IMG/VR virus record: IMGVR_UViG_3300009185_000001 | Span: 62,001-126,000 of that record | Direction: 5' to 3' (one strand) | From: a virus | Length of the DNA: 64,000 bases | In this document: positions 51,465-60,208 of the stretch, piece after piece | Numbering within the stretch: position 1 is the stretch's first letter | How the letters are laid out: every line of letters begins with the position of its first letter | The notes under the pieces: generated by a model | What the model was told of the DNA's origin: nothing | The model's input: only the letters and a program-made list of their open reading frames with translations | The model's database searches: none | Translations under genes and position numbers: made by a program

Positions 51465-53450
51465 TTAAACGATTCTTCCTACAGCAAATAAATTGTTAGA
51501 ATCTTTATAAACAAATGCTCCTCCATAACGAGTCGTGATTGTTGTTCCAGCAGAATTAAGCTGAGCAGCTGATAGAACTAAATTATTTGTTCCAATATTC
51601 ATAATTGCTGCATTGAAGCCGTTGCTTAGGGAACTCGGAAATACTGCACACAAAGAGGTTGTTGTTGTATTAATGTGAATTACTTTGTTGCTATCAGCAT
51701 CAGTAAAGATCCTGTTCGTTGAATCATTAATGACACTGACTTTGATGTTACTTGCCGAAGCAGAAATAATACCAGTAGCAGAAAGATTATTTACATAAGT
51801 AAAATTTGGTTGTGATGCTGTTATATTAGAACCTAATATAAAGGTATTGGATTGACCATTAGTATTATTACTAATACCGCCTAAAATTGAAGAATAATCT
51901 CCAGAAGCAGTATTAGAACCTCCACCAGAAACGTTCGAAGCACTTCCAGAAGCATTATTAGCCCTGCCACCAGCAACGTTTGAATAACATCCAGAAGCAG
52001 TACTATTCACACCACCACCTACTGTTGAATAATAATTAGAAGCAGTATTACAATAACCACCACTTACTGTTGAATGATATCCAGAAGATCTATTAATACG
52101 ACCGCCGCTTACTGTTGAATGAGATCTAGAAGCAGTATTACCATAACCACCACTTACTGTTGAAGAATTTTCAGAAGCAGTGTTACATCTACCACCACCT
52201 ACAAATGAATAATCACCAGTTGTTCTGCTAGAAAAACCGCCTACTATAGTTGAACGATATCCAGAAGCAGTATTTTCTTTACCACCACCTACTATTGATA
52301 CGTTTCCAGAAGCAGTGTTACATCTACCACCACCTACAAATGAATAATCACCAGTTGTTCTGCTAGAAAAACCGCCTACTATAGTTGAATAATTTCCACA
52401 AGCAGTATTACAAAAACCGCCAGCAACATTCGAATAACATCCAGAAGCAGTATTATTTCCATATATAGGGTTTATAGAAGTTGTTGGATGTATTAAAGTA
52501 TAAGCCTGACTAGAATAAACAGAATTCCATTGATTTGAATTACCATTTGAATCGTAAATTGTATTATTAGCACTTAATGTATCTGTATTGATAACACTAA
52601 AATAATCAATCGCATTTAAATTTATTCCTGTAAAAATTGAATTTGCTTTATCGTAAACAAGATTTAAAATGCTATAATAACCTGATAAGCTAACTCGCTC
52701 GACACTGTTTGCTGCTGAATTTAACACAAAACTATTTGCCAGCGTAATATTAGTTCCTGCACTTGATGTTACTGCGTTCGATGCTGGACTTGCTGCAAAA
52801 ATAGCACAACCATCAAACTGTAAACTCCCGAAAGTTACACTTGGAGCAATAACCTGATAAGAGTCTTTAATCAAAACACTTGCAGCCGCATTTGATACTG
52901 TTACTCCCCAACATTTATTTCCCACAATTGAAACGATTCCTGCCCCTGTTATTTGAACTCCAGATATACACTGTAATTCACTGTTGATGATTTCAACATA
53001 GTTTGTACCGGACTTAATAACTTGCGTATCTACAGTGCAGTTTGAGATATATGCATTCCCCGAACCAGCAATGGTCAGGCTAGTCATTTTTAAACCAGCT
53101 ACGCGAGCAGCGGCAGATAATGCCAGTGTTCCGTAAACAATTGTAGTTGCACCTGTTATCCCGAATGTTGTAATTGTGGTGTTATTTGATGTAACAGTAG
53201 GATTTTCAGTATATCCACCCGGATGAACAATTATTGTATTTTTTCCAGCCCCAACCAATTTCAATGCCTTGGTAATTGATGAAACAGGATTTACCAAAGT
53301 GCCGTCTCCAGTTGTATCGTTGCCATCCTTGCTAACATGAATTTCTAAGTTATATGCAGAATAATTACCAACTGTTCTGCCAGTGCCGCCACCAGCTACG
53401 GTTCGAACTCCGTTTGTTTCTACTATTGTTTGATTAAATTTTGTATTCAT
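51465..53450 (-). CDS. Tail fibre protein with beta-helix and 15-residue Hep/Hag repeats
   Basis: A 661-residue protein. Residues 30-290 look like a right-handed beta-helix or pectate-lyase-like solenoid (YNLEIHVSKDGNDTTGDG, TIIVHPGGY, many short strands). Residues 333-543 are about 14 tandem 15-residue repeats of the type NTASGxYSxVxGGxx, similar to YadA/Hep-Hag head repeats. The C-terminal 110 residues are a beta domain (VIHINTTTTS, NIGTNNLVLSAAQL). It should form a trimeric fibre. Its 5' end is 4 bases from the larger fibre gene, with TATAAAAATATG at the start. Two 83-bp identical segments occur inside the repeats. Confidence 0.8.
   Translation of the reverse strand: MNTKFNQTIVETNGVRTVAGGGTGRTVGNYSAYNLEIHVSKDGNDTTGDGTLVNPVSSITKALKLVGAGKNTIIVHPGGYTENPTVTSNNTTITTFGITGATTIVYGTLALSAAARVAGLKMTSLTIAGSGNAYISNCTVDTQVIKSGTNYVEIINSELQCISGVQITGAGIVSIVGNKCWGVTVSNAAASVLIKDSYQVIAPSVTFGSLQFDGCAIFAASPASNAVTSSAGTNITLANSFVLNSAANSVERVSLSGYYSILNLVYDKANSIFTGINLNAIDYFSVINTDTLSANNTIYDSNGNSNQWNSVYSSQAYTLIHPTTSINPIYGNNTASGCYSNVAGGFCNTACGNYSTIVGGFSSRTTGDYSFVGGGRCNTASGNVSIVGGGKENTASGYRSTIVGGFSSRTTGDYSFVGGGRCNTASENSSTVSGGYGNTASRSHSTVSGGRINRSSGYHSTVSGGYCNTASNYYSTVGGGVNSTASGCYSNVAGGRANNASGSASNVSGGGSNTASGDYSSILGGISNNTNGQSNTFILGSNITASQPNFTYVNNLSATGIISASASNIKVSVINDSTNRIFTDADSNKVIHINTTTTSLCAVFPSSLSNGFNAAIMNIGTNNLVLSAAQLNSAGTTITTRYGGAFVYKDSNNLFAVGRIV
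51822..52454 (-). repeat. 45-bp tandem coding repeats (Hep/Hag type) in fibre gene
   Basis: About 14 copies of a 45-bp unit encoding NTASGxYSxVxGG. Copies differ, but 52172-52254 and 52307-52389 are identical over 83 bp, three units apart. They can change fibre length by slippage or recombination. Confidence 0.85.
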
Positions 53451-53454
53451 ATTT

Positions 53455-56328
53455 TTATATAGCCTGTGCGTTTACTACGTCATTATTTCCGTCAATGGAT
53501 AGGCGAATAATTCCTGATCCTGATGGAGCGTTATATACATCAGAAGTTAATCTACAATAAAATAATTTACCGGACAATGTGCCAGTATCACCACCTCCAA
53601 AACTCCCCGCTCCACCAGTGCATCTAGTAAATGTTCCAGATGCATTAGAAAAATAAGAGCCGAAGCTTCCATCTCCACCAGTACAATCAACAAATTCTCC
53701 AGAAGCAATTCCTACAGATGATCCAAAAGATAAATTTCCACCTTTGCAATTTATATATGTACCGCTCGCATCTCCTCCGTCAGTAGTGCCACCAGCTCCA
53801 GTATCACCGCCTGAAAAACTATAATCTCCACCAATACAGTTTGTAAATTTGCCGCTCGAATCGTTAAATCCACCAAAACTTCCATCACCCCCAATACAGT
53901 CTGTAAATGTACCAGATCGAGGTGCCGCAAAACTTCCATCACCTCCAACGCATCCTGTAAATATTCCAGATGCAATCCCTCCAAAACTATTATCTCCAGC
54001 AAAGCAATCTCTAAATGTCCCGATCGCTGTTCCTCCATTGCTGGCAAATGATGAATTTCCCGCAGTGCAATTTGTAAATGTTGCAGGTCCAACAGTTACT
54101 GTTCCAGCGTTAGCTGATCCAAAGCTATTATCTCCAGCAGTGCAGTTTTCAAATGTACTGTTACCAATAATATTAATATTTGATGGATATTCAGGATCGC
54201 TTGTGATAGTTCTTCCAAAACATTCTGATCCTCCCGTACAATTTTTAAATGTAGCATTGTTAATTGTCACGTCACTTTGTTCAGAAAATGAATGTCCAAA
54301 ACTGTTATTTCCAGCAATGCAGTTTTCTAAGTTACCCGAAATAGCAATTCCCTCCCCGCCGTACCCAAAACTATTATCGCCAGCTTTACAATTTTTATAC
54401 ATTCCAGTTAGAGTAACTAAGTTACTATCAGACCATCCAAAGGAATTAGCTTCAGCTGTGCAATTTATATAAGATACACCATTCCCATTAAATGACGTAT
54501 CTCCAGCAGAACAATCCTTATATGTTCCAGTGCCATTGAATGATTCATTACCAGCAGAACAGTTTGTATAAGATGATCCATTTCCTTGAAATGATTCATT
54601 TCCAGAAGAACAATCTATATATACTCCATCTCCATTAAATGAATTTCCTCCAGCAGAACAATTATTATATGTTCCATTTCCGTTAAACGCGGTTTGAATA
54701 GCATAACAATTTGTATACACTCCGTTACCACCAAAATCATTAGCATTTGTTGCAGTTGTGCAGTTCTCAAAAATCTGTGAAGCTGATATGCCAGAAACTT
54801 TAAATCCCTCTCCATCTCCACCTAATACACCAATTCCAACAACTTTAACGTCACTTGCAGAAACGTCAATTCCATAAACATTAAACTCTGAAGTGGGAAT
54901 TAAAACAAGCGGATGCTTGTCTGTTGATCCTAATCCAATAACATCAACACAACTAGTACTGATATTAAGCGTTTCAGATAATGTATATGCGCCGGGGAAT
55001 ATAATAAGACTTGCTCGATTTGTTACTGACCTAGCAGAGCCATTAGGGGTCAATGTTACTGCGGCAGCATACTTCGCAACAAGATCATCTCCGGATTTTG
55101 CTATAATAACCGAATCAGTAGAAGTTTGCAAATAATAAGCAGAATTAGCATTAAATGAAGTATAAGCAGAATTCCATTGATTTGAATTTCCAACAGAATC
55201 GTAAATTGTATTGTTAGAACTTAATGATCCATATATAGAAACATTATTTTCAGTTACTTCTAGCGTCAAATTTCCATAACCTGCGTTCAATCCCGATAGA
55301 ACATTAACCTCACCTATTATTGTTCCACCACTTAAAGGAAGATAATTAGAATTTACATAATTTATAGAAGCATTACTAGCAGAATTTGATAAAACTGAAT
55401 TATAAACAGAATTCCAATTAGAACTATTTCCACTTAAGGCATAAATAATTCCAGTTGCACTGATTTCTCCAGTAACTGTTAATTCCTTATTCGGAAAACT
55501 TTGATTTATACCAACTTTTCCGGTTTGACCAAAATTTGCATTACCAACGTGTAAAACTTCTATACCATCTCCATCAACAAATGAAGCAACATCATACGGA
55601 CCAGATGCTTGATATACATATAAAGCAGGACCAACACCTAAATTAACAACACTTAATGCGCTAGTGGTTGTAAAAACAGTATCTGCAAATGTCGCACCTC
55701 CAGCAGCACTCAAAGAACCTTGAATTACAATATTATTAGTAGCAAATAAATTATTTACATATGTAGTATCCTGTGCATTTGCTGTGATATTAGAACCTAA
55801 TATAAAAGTATTGGATTTATTGTTAGTATTGTTATTTTTTCCACCTAAAACAGAAGAATAATCTCCAGAAGCTGTATTAGATTTACCACCTGCTACATTT
55901 GAAACATATCCAGAAGCAATATTACATTTACCACCAGCTACATTTGAACCATATGAAGATGCGATATTATTACAACCACCAGCTACATTTGAAAAATATG
56001 TAGAAGCACTATTACCATAACCACCCGCTACATTTGAGTAGTAACTAGAAGCAGTATTACTAGAACCGCCAGAAACGTTTGATTTGTGTCCAGAAGCAGT
56101 ATTACCACAACCACCATTTATATTTGAATAACTTCCCGAAGCAGTATTATTTCCTAATTTTGGAATAATAGCAGTATTATTTGCATCAGAAAATTTATAG
56201 GGGGAAGGATCTACTAATGCAGAAAGAGGAGATTGGTACGTAACACCTCCTATATTTGTTATTATAACAGCACTTGTTGGTAAACTTGAAGTGTTTAATG
56301 GTAATTGACTAATTTTCTTTGAAGCCAT
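53455..56328 (-). CDS. Large tail fibre protein with Hep/Hag head and Cys-ladder solenoid
   Basis: A 957-residue protein. It begins MASKKISQLP, a typical short fibre attachment sequence. Residues 61-165 are seven 15-residue NTASGxYSNVxGG repeats; 180-400 is a linker with FILGSNITA and NTIYDSVGNSNQWNS shared with the other fibre gene; 420-515 is a beta-helix start (PGAYTLSETLNIS). Residues 523-925 contain about 20 rungs of the form Y/F-x-x-C-x-A/G-G-x-x-S-F, spaced 16-32 residues. The cysteines would stack on one face. Probably the main adhesion fibre. Expression may come from GGTAAATA 14-21 bases before the ATG. Confidence 0.8.
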   Translation of the reverse strand: MASKKISQLPLNTSSLPTSAVIITNIGGVTYQSPLSALVDPSPYKFSDANNTAIIPKLGNNTASGSYSNINGGCGNTASGHKSNVSGGSSNTASSYYSNVAGGYGNSASTYFSNVAGGCNNIASSYGSNVAGGKCNIASGYVSNVAGGKSNTASGDYSSVLGGKNNNTNNKSNTFILGSNITANAQDTTYVNNLFATNNIVIQGSLSAAGGATFADTVFTTTSALSVVNLGVGPALYVYQASGPYDVASFVDGDGIEVLHVGNANFGQTGKVGINQSFPNKELTVTGEISATGIIYALSGNSSNWNSVYNSVLSNSASNASINYVNSNYLPLSGGTIIGEVNVLSGLNAGYGNLTLEVTENNVSIYGSLSSNNTIYDSVGNSNQWNSAYTSFNANSAYYLQTSTDSVIIAKSGDDLVAKYAAAVTLTPNGSARSVTNRASLIIFPGAYTLSETLNISTSCVDVIGLGSTDKHPLVLIPTSEFNVYGIDVSASDVKVVGIGVLGGDGEGFKVSGISASQIFENCTTATNANDFGGNGVYTNCYAIQTAFNGNGTYNNCSAGGNSFNGDGVYIDCSSGNESFQGNGSSYTNCSAGNESFNGTGTYKDCSAGDTSFNGNGVSYINCTAEANSFGWSDSNLVTLTGMYKNCKAGDNSFGYGGEGIAISGNLENCIAGNNSFGHSFSEQSDVTINNATFKNCTGGSECFGRTITSDPEYPSNINIIGNSTFENCTAGDNSFGSANAGTVTVGPATFTNCTAGNSSFASNGGTAIGTFRDCFAGDNSFGGIASGIFTGCVGGDGSFAAPRSGTFTDCIGGDGSFGGFNDSSGKFTNCIGGDYSFSGGDTGAGGTTDGGDASGTYINCKGGNLSFGSSVGIASGEFVDCTGGDGSFGSYFSNASGTFTRCTGGAGSFGGGDTGTLSGKLFYCRLTSDVYNAPSGSGIIRLSIDGNNDVVNAQAI
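53550..54771 (-). repeat. Cys-ladder repeat domain (about 20 rungs)
   Basis: Coding repeats with the consensus Y/F-x-x-C-(x)2-G-(x)2-S-F, starting at 16-17-residue spacing near the N side and lengthening to 18-32 residues with Gly/Asp loops. It explains antisense open frames in this stretch. Confidence 0.8.
55789..56148 (-). repeat. 45-bp Hep/Hag coding repeats, N-terminal part of large fibre
   Basis: Seven to eight 45-bp units encoding NTASGxYSNVxGG, ending with an SNTFILGSNITA module that also closes the repeat block of the gene at 51465-53450. Confidence 0.8.
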
Positions 56329-56341
56329 ATATTAATATCTA

Positions 56342-56349
56342 TATTTACC
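56342..56349 (-). promoter_or_regulatory. Candidate late promoter of the large fibre gene
   Basis: GGTAAATA on the minus strand, followed by TAGATATTAATATATG. It is a T4-late-like octamer and forms a back-to-back pair with the plus-strand copy at 56360-56367. Confidence 0.4.
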
Positions 56350-56359
56350 TCAAGGTTAG

Positions 56360-56367
56360 GGTAAATA
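56360..56367 (+). promoter_or_regulatory. Candidate late promoter of the gene at 56376
   Basis: GGTAAATA followed by ATATTTAAATG, the plus-strand partner of the divergent pair. Only 8 bases to the ATG, so the mRNA would be nearly leaderless. Confidence 0.4.
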
Positions 56368-56375
56368 ATATTTAA

Positions 56376-56720
56376 ATGAGCAAATTTTTAAAATTATTAA
56401 ATTCCGTATTAAACGAACAAGAAAATCTCGACATGCCTCCTCAAGAAGGTAGCGACATTACTCCAACAAGCATGGATTCTGAAGTTCCATCTGCTCTTCC
56501 AGAAGAAGATGAGGTTGCTTTGGATACTATAAAATATAAAACTTTATTAAAAGCATTAAAAAAAGCTTTATATAACTCATATCCAAATAATTTAGAAAAA
56601 CAAACACAAATATCTAAAATTAAAGTAGATAGTGATGATTTAAAGAGACTTCAATCGGCAGAAAATTCTTTAATGTCTTTATTGGATGATGAAGATTTTA
56701 TTCCTTCTACTGAAGAATAA
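56376..56720 (+). CDS. Small acidic hypothetical protein
   Basis: A 114-residue protein, MSKFLKLLNSVLNEQENLD at the N-terminus, then a Pro/Glu-rich acidic linker and a helical C-terminus. Its N-terminal helix (KFLKLLNSVL) resembles that of the product of 47034-47297 (KKFQILVDTIL) in style. A virion, scaffold or assembly role is possible but not shown. It is the first plus-strand gene after the fibre cluster. Confidence 0.55.
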   Translation: MSKFLKLLNSVLNEQENLDMPPQEGSDITPTSMDSEVPSALPEEDEVALDTIKYKTLLKALKKALYNSYPNNLEKQTQISKIKVDSDDLKRLQSAENSLMSLLDDEDFIPSTEE

Positions 56721-56755
56721 TTTGATTTTTTTCATTTCTTTGTTAGTATTAAGAA

Positions 56756-57028
56756 ATGGAAGCATATTCGATTGAAAATTTAACAAAGGAGCAATATAAA
56801 CTAATATTAGAGTCTGTATTGTTTTCCGGATCAACGTCAGTAAATGCACGTTGGTATATCGATAATGCTAGCGATTTAGTTGATATTGGACTCTTTTTGA
56901 GAAAAAAGCATCCAAATGTTTTGACAGAAAATATATTTTTACTTAATGATAAAGAATATCATGATGAATTTTCTGAAAAAATTATTGACTTTTTCCCCGA
57001 AATAGTAGAAAATATATCTGATTTATGA
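56756..57028 (+). CDS. Small hypothetical protein
   Basis: A 90-residue protein with a KLILESVLFSGSTSVNARWYIDNASDLVDIG segment split here as ILESVLFSG and RWYIDNASD. No recognised motif. It overlaps the kinase gene start by ATGA-type coupling. Confidence 0.5.
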   Translation: MEAYSIENLTKEQYKLILESVLFSGSTSVNARWYIDNASDLVDIGLFLRKKHPNVLTENIFLLNDKEYHDEFSEKIIDFFPEIVENISDL

Positions 57029-57663
57029 AAATATGTGCTAGCGGAACTCACTGCCAAGGAAAGTCAACTTATGTTAAGGATTTTTTAAAAAAATGGCCTT
57101 CATATAAGACTCCAGAAAAAACATACAGGGATTTTATTAAAGATAAAAACTTACCTCATTCAAAAAATGGAACTGAGGAAAGCCAAAAAGCAATTTTAGA
57201 TGCTTTGTTAGATGAATCCCAACAATACACCAGAAATGATAATGTTATTTTTGATCGTTGTATTGTAGATAACCTAGCATATTCTTCTTGGCTCTTTCTG
57301 AATAATAAGGTTTCTGAGAAATTTTTGGATCAATGTAGAATTACTATCAGAGAGGCATTGAAAACTTTTGATATTATATTTTTCTTTCCGATTACGAAAT
57401 TTTCTCCCGTAGAATTTGAGCAGGATGAGTTGAGAGAAGATGATTTAATTTATAGAGAAGAAATTGATAATATTTTTAAAACTTTTGTAAAATCATATCA
57501 TCAGCAAGATGGTAGAGTATTTCCTACTGATGATAGTCCTCCAATTATTGAAATTTTTGGAAATCCGGAAGAAAGAATAAAACTAACCGAAATGTACATC
57601 AATCCAGAAGGAAAAGCATTCGGAGAAGATCAGAGTTTGATTTCTGATATTTGGACACCCTAA
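57025..57663 (+). CDS. P-loop kinase/ATPase (AAA_28 or nucleoside-kinase type)
   Basis: A 212-residue protein. CASGTHCQGKSTYV (4-17) is the P-loop, VIFDRCIVDNLAYSSW near 73-89 fits the DR-containing lid region of NadR/thymidylate-like kinases, and IIFFFPITKF near 115 a Walker-B-like strand. It may phosphorylate a nucleoside or cofactor such as nicotinamide riboside. The C-terminus has a loop with EIFGNPEERIKL. The substrate cannot be told. Confidence 0.65.
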   Translation: MKICASGTHCQGKSTYVKDFLKKWPSYKTPEKTYRDFIKDKNLPHSKNGTEESQKAILDALLDESQQYTRNDNVIFDRCIVDNLAYSSWLFLNNKVSEKFLDQCRITIREALKTFDIIFFFPITKFSPVEFEQDELREDDLIYREEIDNIFKTFVKSYHQQDGRVFPTDDSPPIIEIFGNPEERIKLTEMYINPEGKAFGEDQSLISDIWTP

Positions 57664-57664
57664 A

Positions 57665-57672
57665 GATAAATA
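57665..57672 (+). promoter_or_regulatory. Candidate late promoter before 57680
   Basis: GATAAATA followed by ATATTATATG. It differs from the T4 late consensus at one position. Confidence 0.35.
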
Positions 57673-57679
57673 ATATTAT

Positions 57680-58519
57680 ATGAGATTTAATGTTTTAGCC
57701 GAAAGTATTATCAATGACATGGTATCAGAAGGTCGCATGTCAAAAGTTTCAAAATATTCTAGTATTGGTGTAGATGCAGGAAAAATGTTAGAAAAATTCA
57801 AAGCAGGAGATTTTGATATTATATTTAAGAGTTGGGTTGGTAGTCCGCGATATGCAGGACTTACAGAAGAAGAAATTCGTAATATCGTCAGTGGTGTTGT
57901 TTCTAATATCGCAGAAACTAATCCATCTTCTTTTGATGAATTGAGTGATTCGATTATGAATGTAGTCGATAAGGCATATCAAGACAAGGGGCCGAGAAGG
58001 AAAACATACAACGAAAGATTGACTAAGGCTATTAGAAATTTAATTTTTCATAAAGAATATGATTTGATTAAAACCGGAGAATCAAATTCCATCGACACTT
58101 CTTCGGATTCTGAAGATATGTCCGATGAAGAAAAACCAACATTTGATATCGAAGGGTTGACACAGATTGAATCCGCTGTTTATGAGTTCATAAAACAAGC
58201 AGATAATCCCACATCTATTTCAGAATTATCAGAAACTTTTAATGATCCAGAAAGCATAACAGCTTCTTTACTACAAAAAGGTTTAATAAAAAAGGAAGGT
58301 AATGCTTTTGTTGCTTCTGAAGATTCTGATATGACTAATATATTAGACATTGATGACGATTTTGAAGAAAATCCATTAGAAACCGATTCTGATGTTGCTT
58401 CTACCTTTAAAGATACTTTTGGTAGACAAGGAAGTGAAGAGTATGGAGATGCTGGAAACATTCCTTCATGGAGAAGGAGCGGTAGATCAGATTATGGTAA
58501 TGAAAATTTTGATTATTGA
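57680..58519 (+). CDS. Hypothetical acidic protein with possible winged-helix segment
   Basis: A 279-residue protein. Residues 1-120 are helical and moderately basic; 150-205 (TQIESAVYEFIKQADNPTSI, then LLQKGLIKKEGNAFVAS) resembles a winged helix; the C-terminus is acidic and Ser/Asp/Glu-rich, ending NENFDY. Function unknown; DNA binding is a guess. Its stop codon is in the stem of a 13-bp hairpin that lies between it and primase. Confidence 0.5.
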   Translation: MRFNVLAESIINDMVSEGRMSKVSKYSSIGVDAGKMLEKFKAGDFDIIFKSWVGSPRYAGLTEEEIRNIVSGVVSNIAETNPSSFDELSDSIMNVVDKAYQDKGPRRKTYNERLTKAIRNLIFHKEYDLIKTGESNSIDTSSDSEDMSDEEKPTFDIEGLTQIESAVYEFIKQADNPTSISELSETFNDPESITASLLQKGLIKKEGNAFVASEDSDMTNILDIDDDFEENPLETDSDVASTFKDTFGRQGSEEYGDAGNIPSWRRSGRSDYGNENFDY

Positions 58520-58534
58520 CAAATAATCAAAATT
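58505..58534. other. 13-bp perfect hairpin at the boundary before primase
   Basis: AATTTTGATTATT and AATAATCAAAATT around a GACA loop, overlapping the stop codon at 58517-58519. AT-rich and without a U-run; may be a weak terminator or an RNA processing or translation-control site for the gp61 gene (start 58551). Confidence 0.45.
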
Positions 58535-58550
58535 ATGATAGCGTATTTAT

Positions 58551-59501
58551 GTGAATAAAATACCTAGCAATTATGTTTTAGAAAAATTCTATACATATTC
58601 TGGAAGTCCTTCGTATAATAAATTTACTAAAACCTATAATGCTTCCTGTCCTGTTTGTAGAGAAGGCAAGTCTTGGTTGAAGAAAAAACGATTGTTTCTT
58701 TATCCAGAATCTGATAGTTTTTACTGCTTTAATTGTGTTAAATCATGGAATATATATACTTGGTTGTATCAAGTGTCGGGAATGACAAAGGAAGAGATAC
58801 ATCAAGAAGCATTTTCAAATGATTTTTCGCGTGAAATTGTTTTAGAAAATAATAAAAATGAATTTATTAAAAAAGTAACACCACTTCCGCACGATTCTAT
58901 AAATTTAAATGATCTTCAGCAAAAAATATTCTATGGAAATGATAAGAGTTTTAAAAATGCTTTAGATTATATTGAAAAAAGGAAATTAAACACGGCAGTA
59001 AACAAGAGTTCTTCTTATTTCATAAGTTTAACAGATAATTTTCACAAAAACCGACTATGTATACCATATTATGATATTGATAAAAAGATAGTATTTTATC
59101 AGACAAGAGCATTGGATGGATCAGAGCCTAGATATTTGAATAAAGTTGGATGTGATAAATCGCTTTTTGGTATAGAAAGAGTAGATTCTGATATTGAATA
59201 TCTGTTCTTGTTTGAAGGTGCTATAGATGCAATGATGGTTAAAAATGGATTGGCAGTTGCAGGATTAACCCTAACAGAATATCAGAAAAAACAATTAAGC
59301 AATTTCCCATTTCATAAAAAAATATGGGTTTTAGACAATATAAAAATAGATAAAGCAGCTAAAGATAGTACTCAAAGATTATTACTAGAAGGACAAACCG
59401 TTTTTAGATGGCCTGATGTACCCTATAAAGATTTTAATGAATGGGCTGTAAAAGAAAACTTAAATGAAATAGATTATAATATTATTTTAGAAAATATTTA
59501 A
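58551..59501 (+). CDS. gp61: DNA primase gp61
   Basis: A 316-residue protein (T4 gp61 is 342 aa) starting at GTG 58551. The zinc-binding domain has Cys33/Cys36 and Cys59/Cys62 (CPVC, CFNC). The TOPRIM region has LFLFEGAIDAMMV near 218-230 and WVLDNIKID near 260. It makes RNA primers for lagging-strand synthesis with gp41. It lies away from the replication block and on the opposite strand. The last codon is immediately adjacent to the convergent gene. Confidence 0.9.
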   Translation: MNKIPSNYVLEKFYTYSGSPSYNKFTKTYNASCPVCREGKSWLKKKRLFLYPESDSFYCFNCVKSWNIYTWLYQVSGMTKEEIHQEAFSNDFSREIVLENNKNEFIKKVTPLPHDSINLNDLQQKIFYGNDKSFKNALDYIEKRKLNTAVNKSSSYFISLTDNFHKNRLCIPYYDIDKKIVFYQTRALDGSEPRYLNKVGCDKSLFGIERVDSDIEYLFLFEGAIDAMMVKNGLAVAGLTLTEYQKKQLSNFPFHKKIWVLDNIKIDKAAKDSTQRLLLEGQTVFRWPDVPYKDFNEWAVKENLNEIDYNIILENI

Positions 59502-60152
59502 TCATAATTGTTCTTGATCTCTCAAGCGTTTTGGAGCCATAATAACAAAAGAGTTTAAAACTTCTTTTAGTTTTTCAATTTCACCTGCAATACGAGTAAT
59601 GCTGTCAGAAGCTTTACGTGTTATGCCTCTTAATAAGCTACCTGCTTTATCGTTGTCTGCTAAAACTTTGTGCAAAGATTCAGTAGAAGGATCATTTAAG
59701 AATTCTGCAAATTGATCTAATTTTCCAGACCATTCTTTAATTTGTTTAATGCTTTCAGTTGAAATATTAGGATCTAAACCTTCAACATCGAAATCTTCTG
59801 GATTTGTTTCTGAATCAAAAGATTTTTCATAATCTTGTTTTGTTTTTTCTGGTGTAAAATCATTAGGAGATTTTTGTTCCATGCCAACCAAAGAATCTTC
59901 TTCGGAAGAAGCATCTTCTGGAGTTTTTGCATCTGCTTCTTCTTGTTCTTTCAATAAATTTGAATAAAAACTGCGAATGAAAGGAAAATCAGATTCTGTC
60001 AATGTTTTGTCTTTTTTAAAAATATTTTCGATGGAGTCTTTCATAAATTTTGATGCATTTCCCTTCAATACTGTATCAACGTCCTTTTTTCTTTTCTTAT
60101 CAACACAAGGAACAGTTGATATGGCATTTTTTTTCTTCTTGATTTTATACAT
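59502..60152 (-). CDS. Hypothetical coiled, acidic protein
   Basis: A 216-residue protein with a basic start (KIKKKKNAIS), an acidic Glu/Asp/Ser-rich middle (80-140) and a helical C-terminus (IAGEIEKLKEVLNSF). No recognised family. It is a single minus-strand gene between two plus-strand groups. TATAAATA is found 16-23 bases before its ATG. Confidence 0.55.
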   Translation of the reverse strand: MYKIKKKKNAISTVPCVDKKRKKDVDTVLKGNASKFMKDSIENIFKKDKTLTESDFPFIRSFYSNLLKEQEEADAKTPEDASSEEDSLVGMEQKSPNDFTPEKTKQDYEKSFDSETNPEDFDVEGLDPNISTESIKQIKEWSGKLDQFAEFLNDPSTESLHKVLADNDKAGSLLRGITRKASDSITRIAGEIEKLKEVLNSFVIMAPKRLRDQEQL

Positions 60153-60167
60153 ACTTGTGGGATAATA

Positions 60168-60175
60168 TATTTATA
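60168..60175 (-). promoter_or_regulatory. Candidate late promoter before 60152 gene
   Basis: TATAAATA on the minus strand, followed by TATTATCCCACAAGT and the ATG. It matches the T4 late octamer exactly. Confidence 0.35.
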
Positions 60176-60208
60176 TTTACTCCGTGAATGTTAAATTTAT
60201 ATAAAAAT

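Noticed and set aside
51822-52454. Periodic repeats that look like a CRISPR array
   Set aside because: The units are 45 bp, lack constant repeats with unique spacers, and encode a continuous Hep/Hag repeat protein.
53849-54472. 207-aa plus-strand frame and overlapping minus-strand frames within the Cys-ladder fibre repeats
   Set aside because: Explained by the periodic coding repeats, which keep other frames open.
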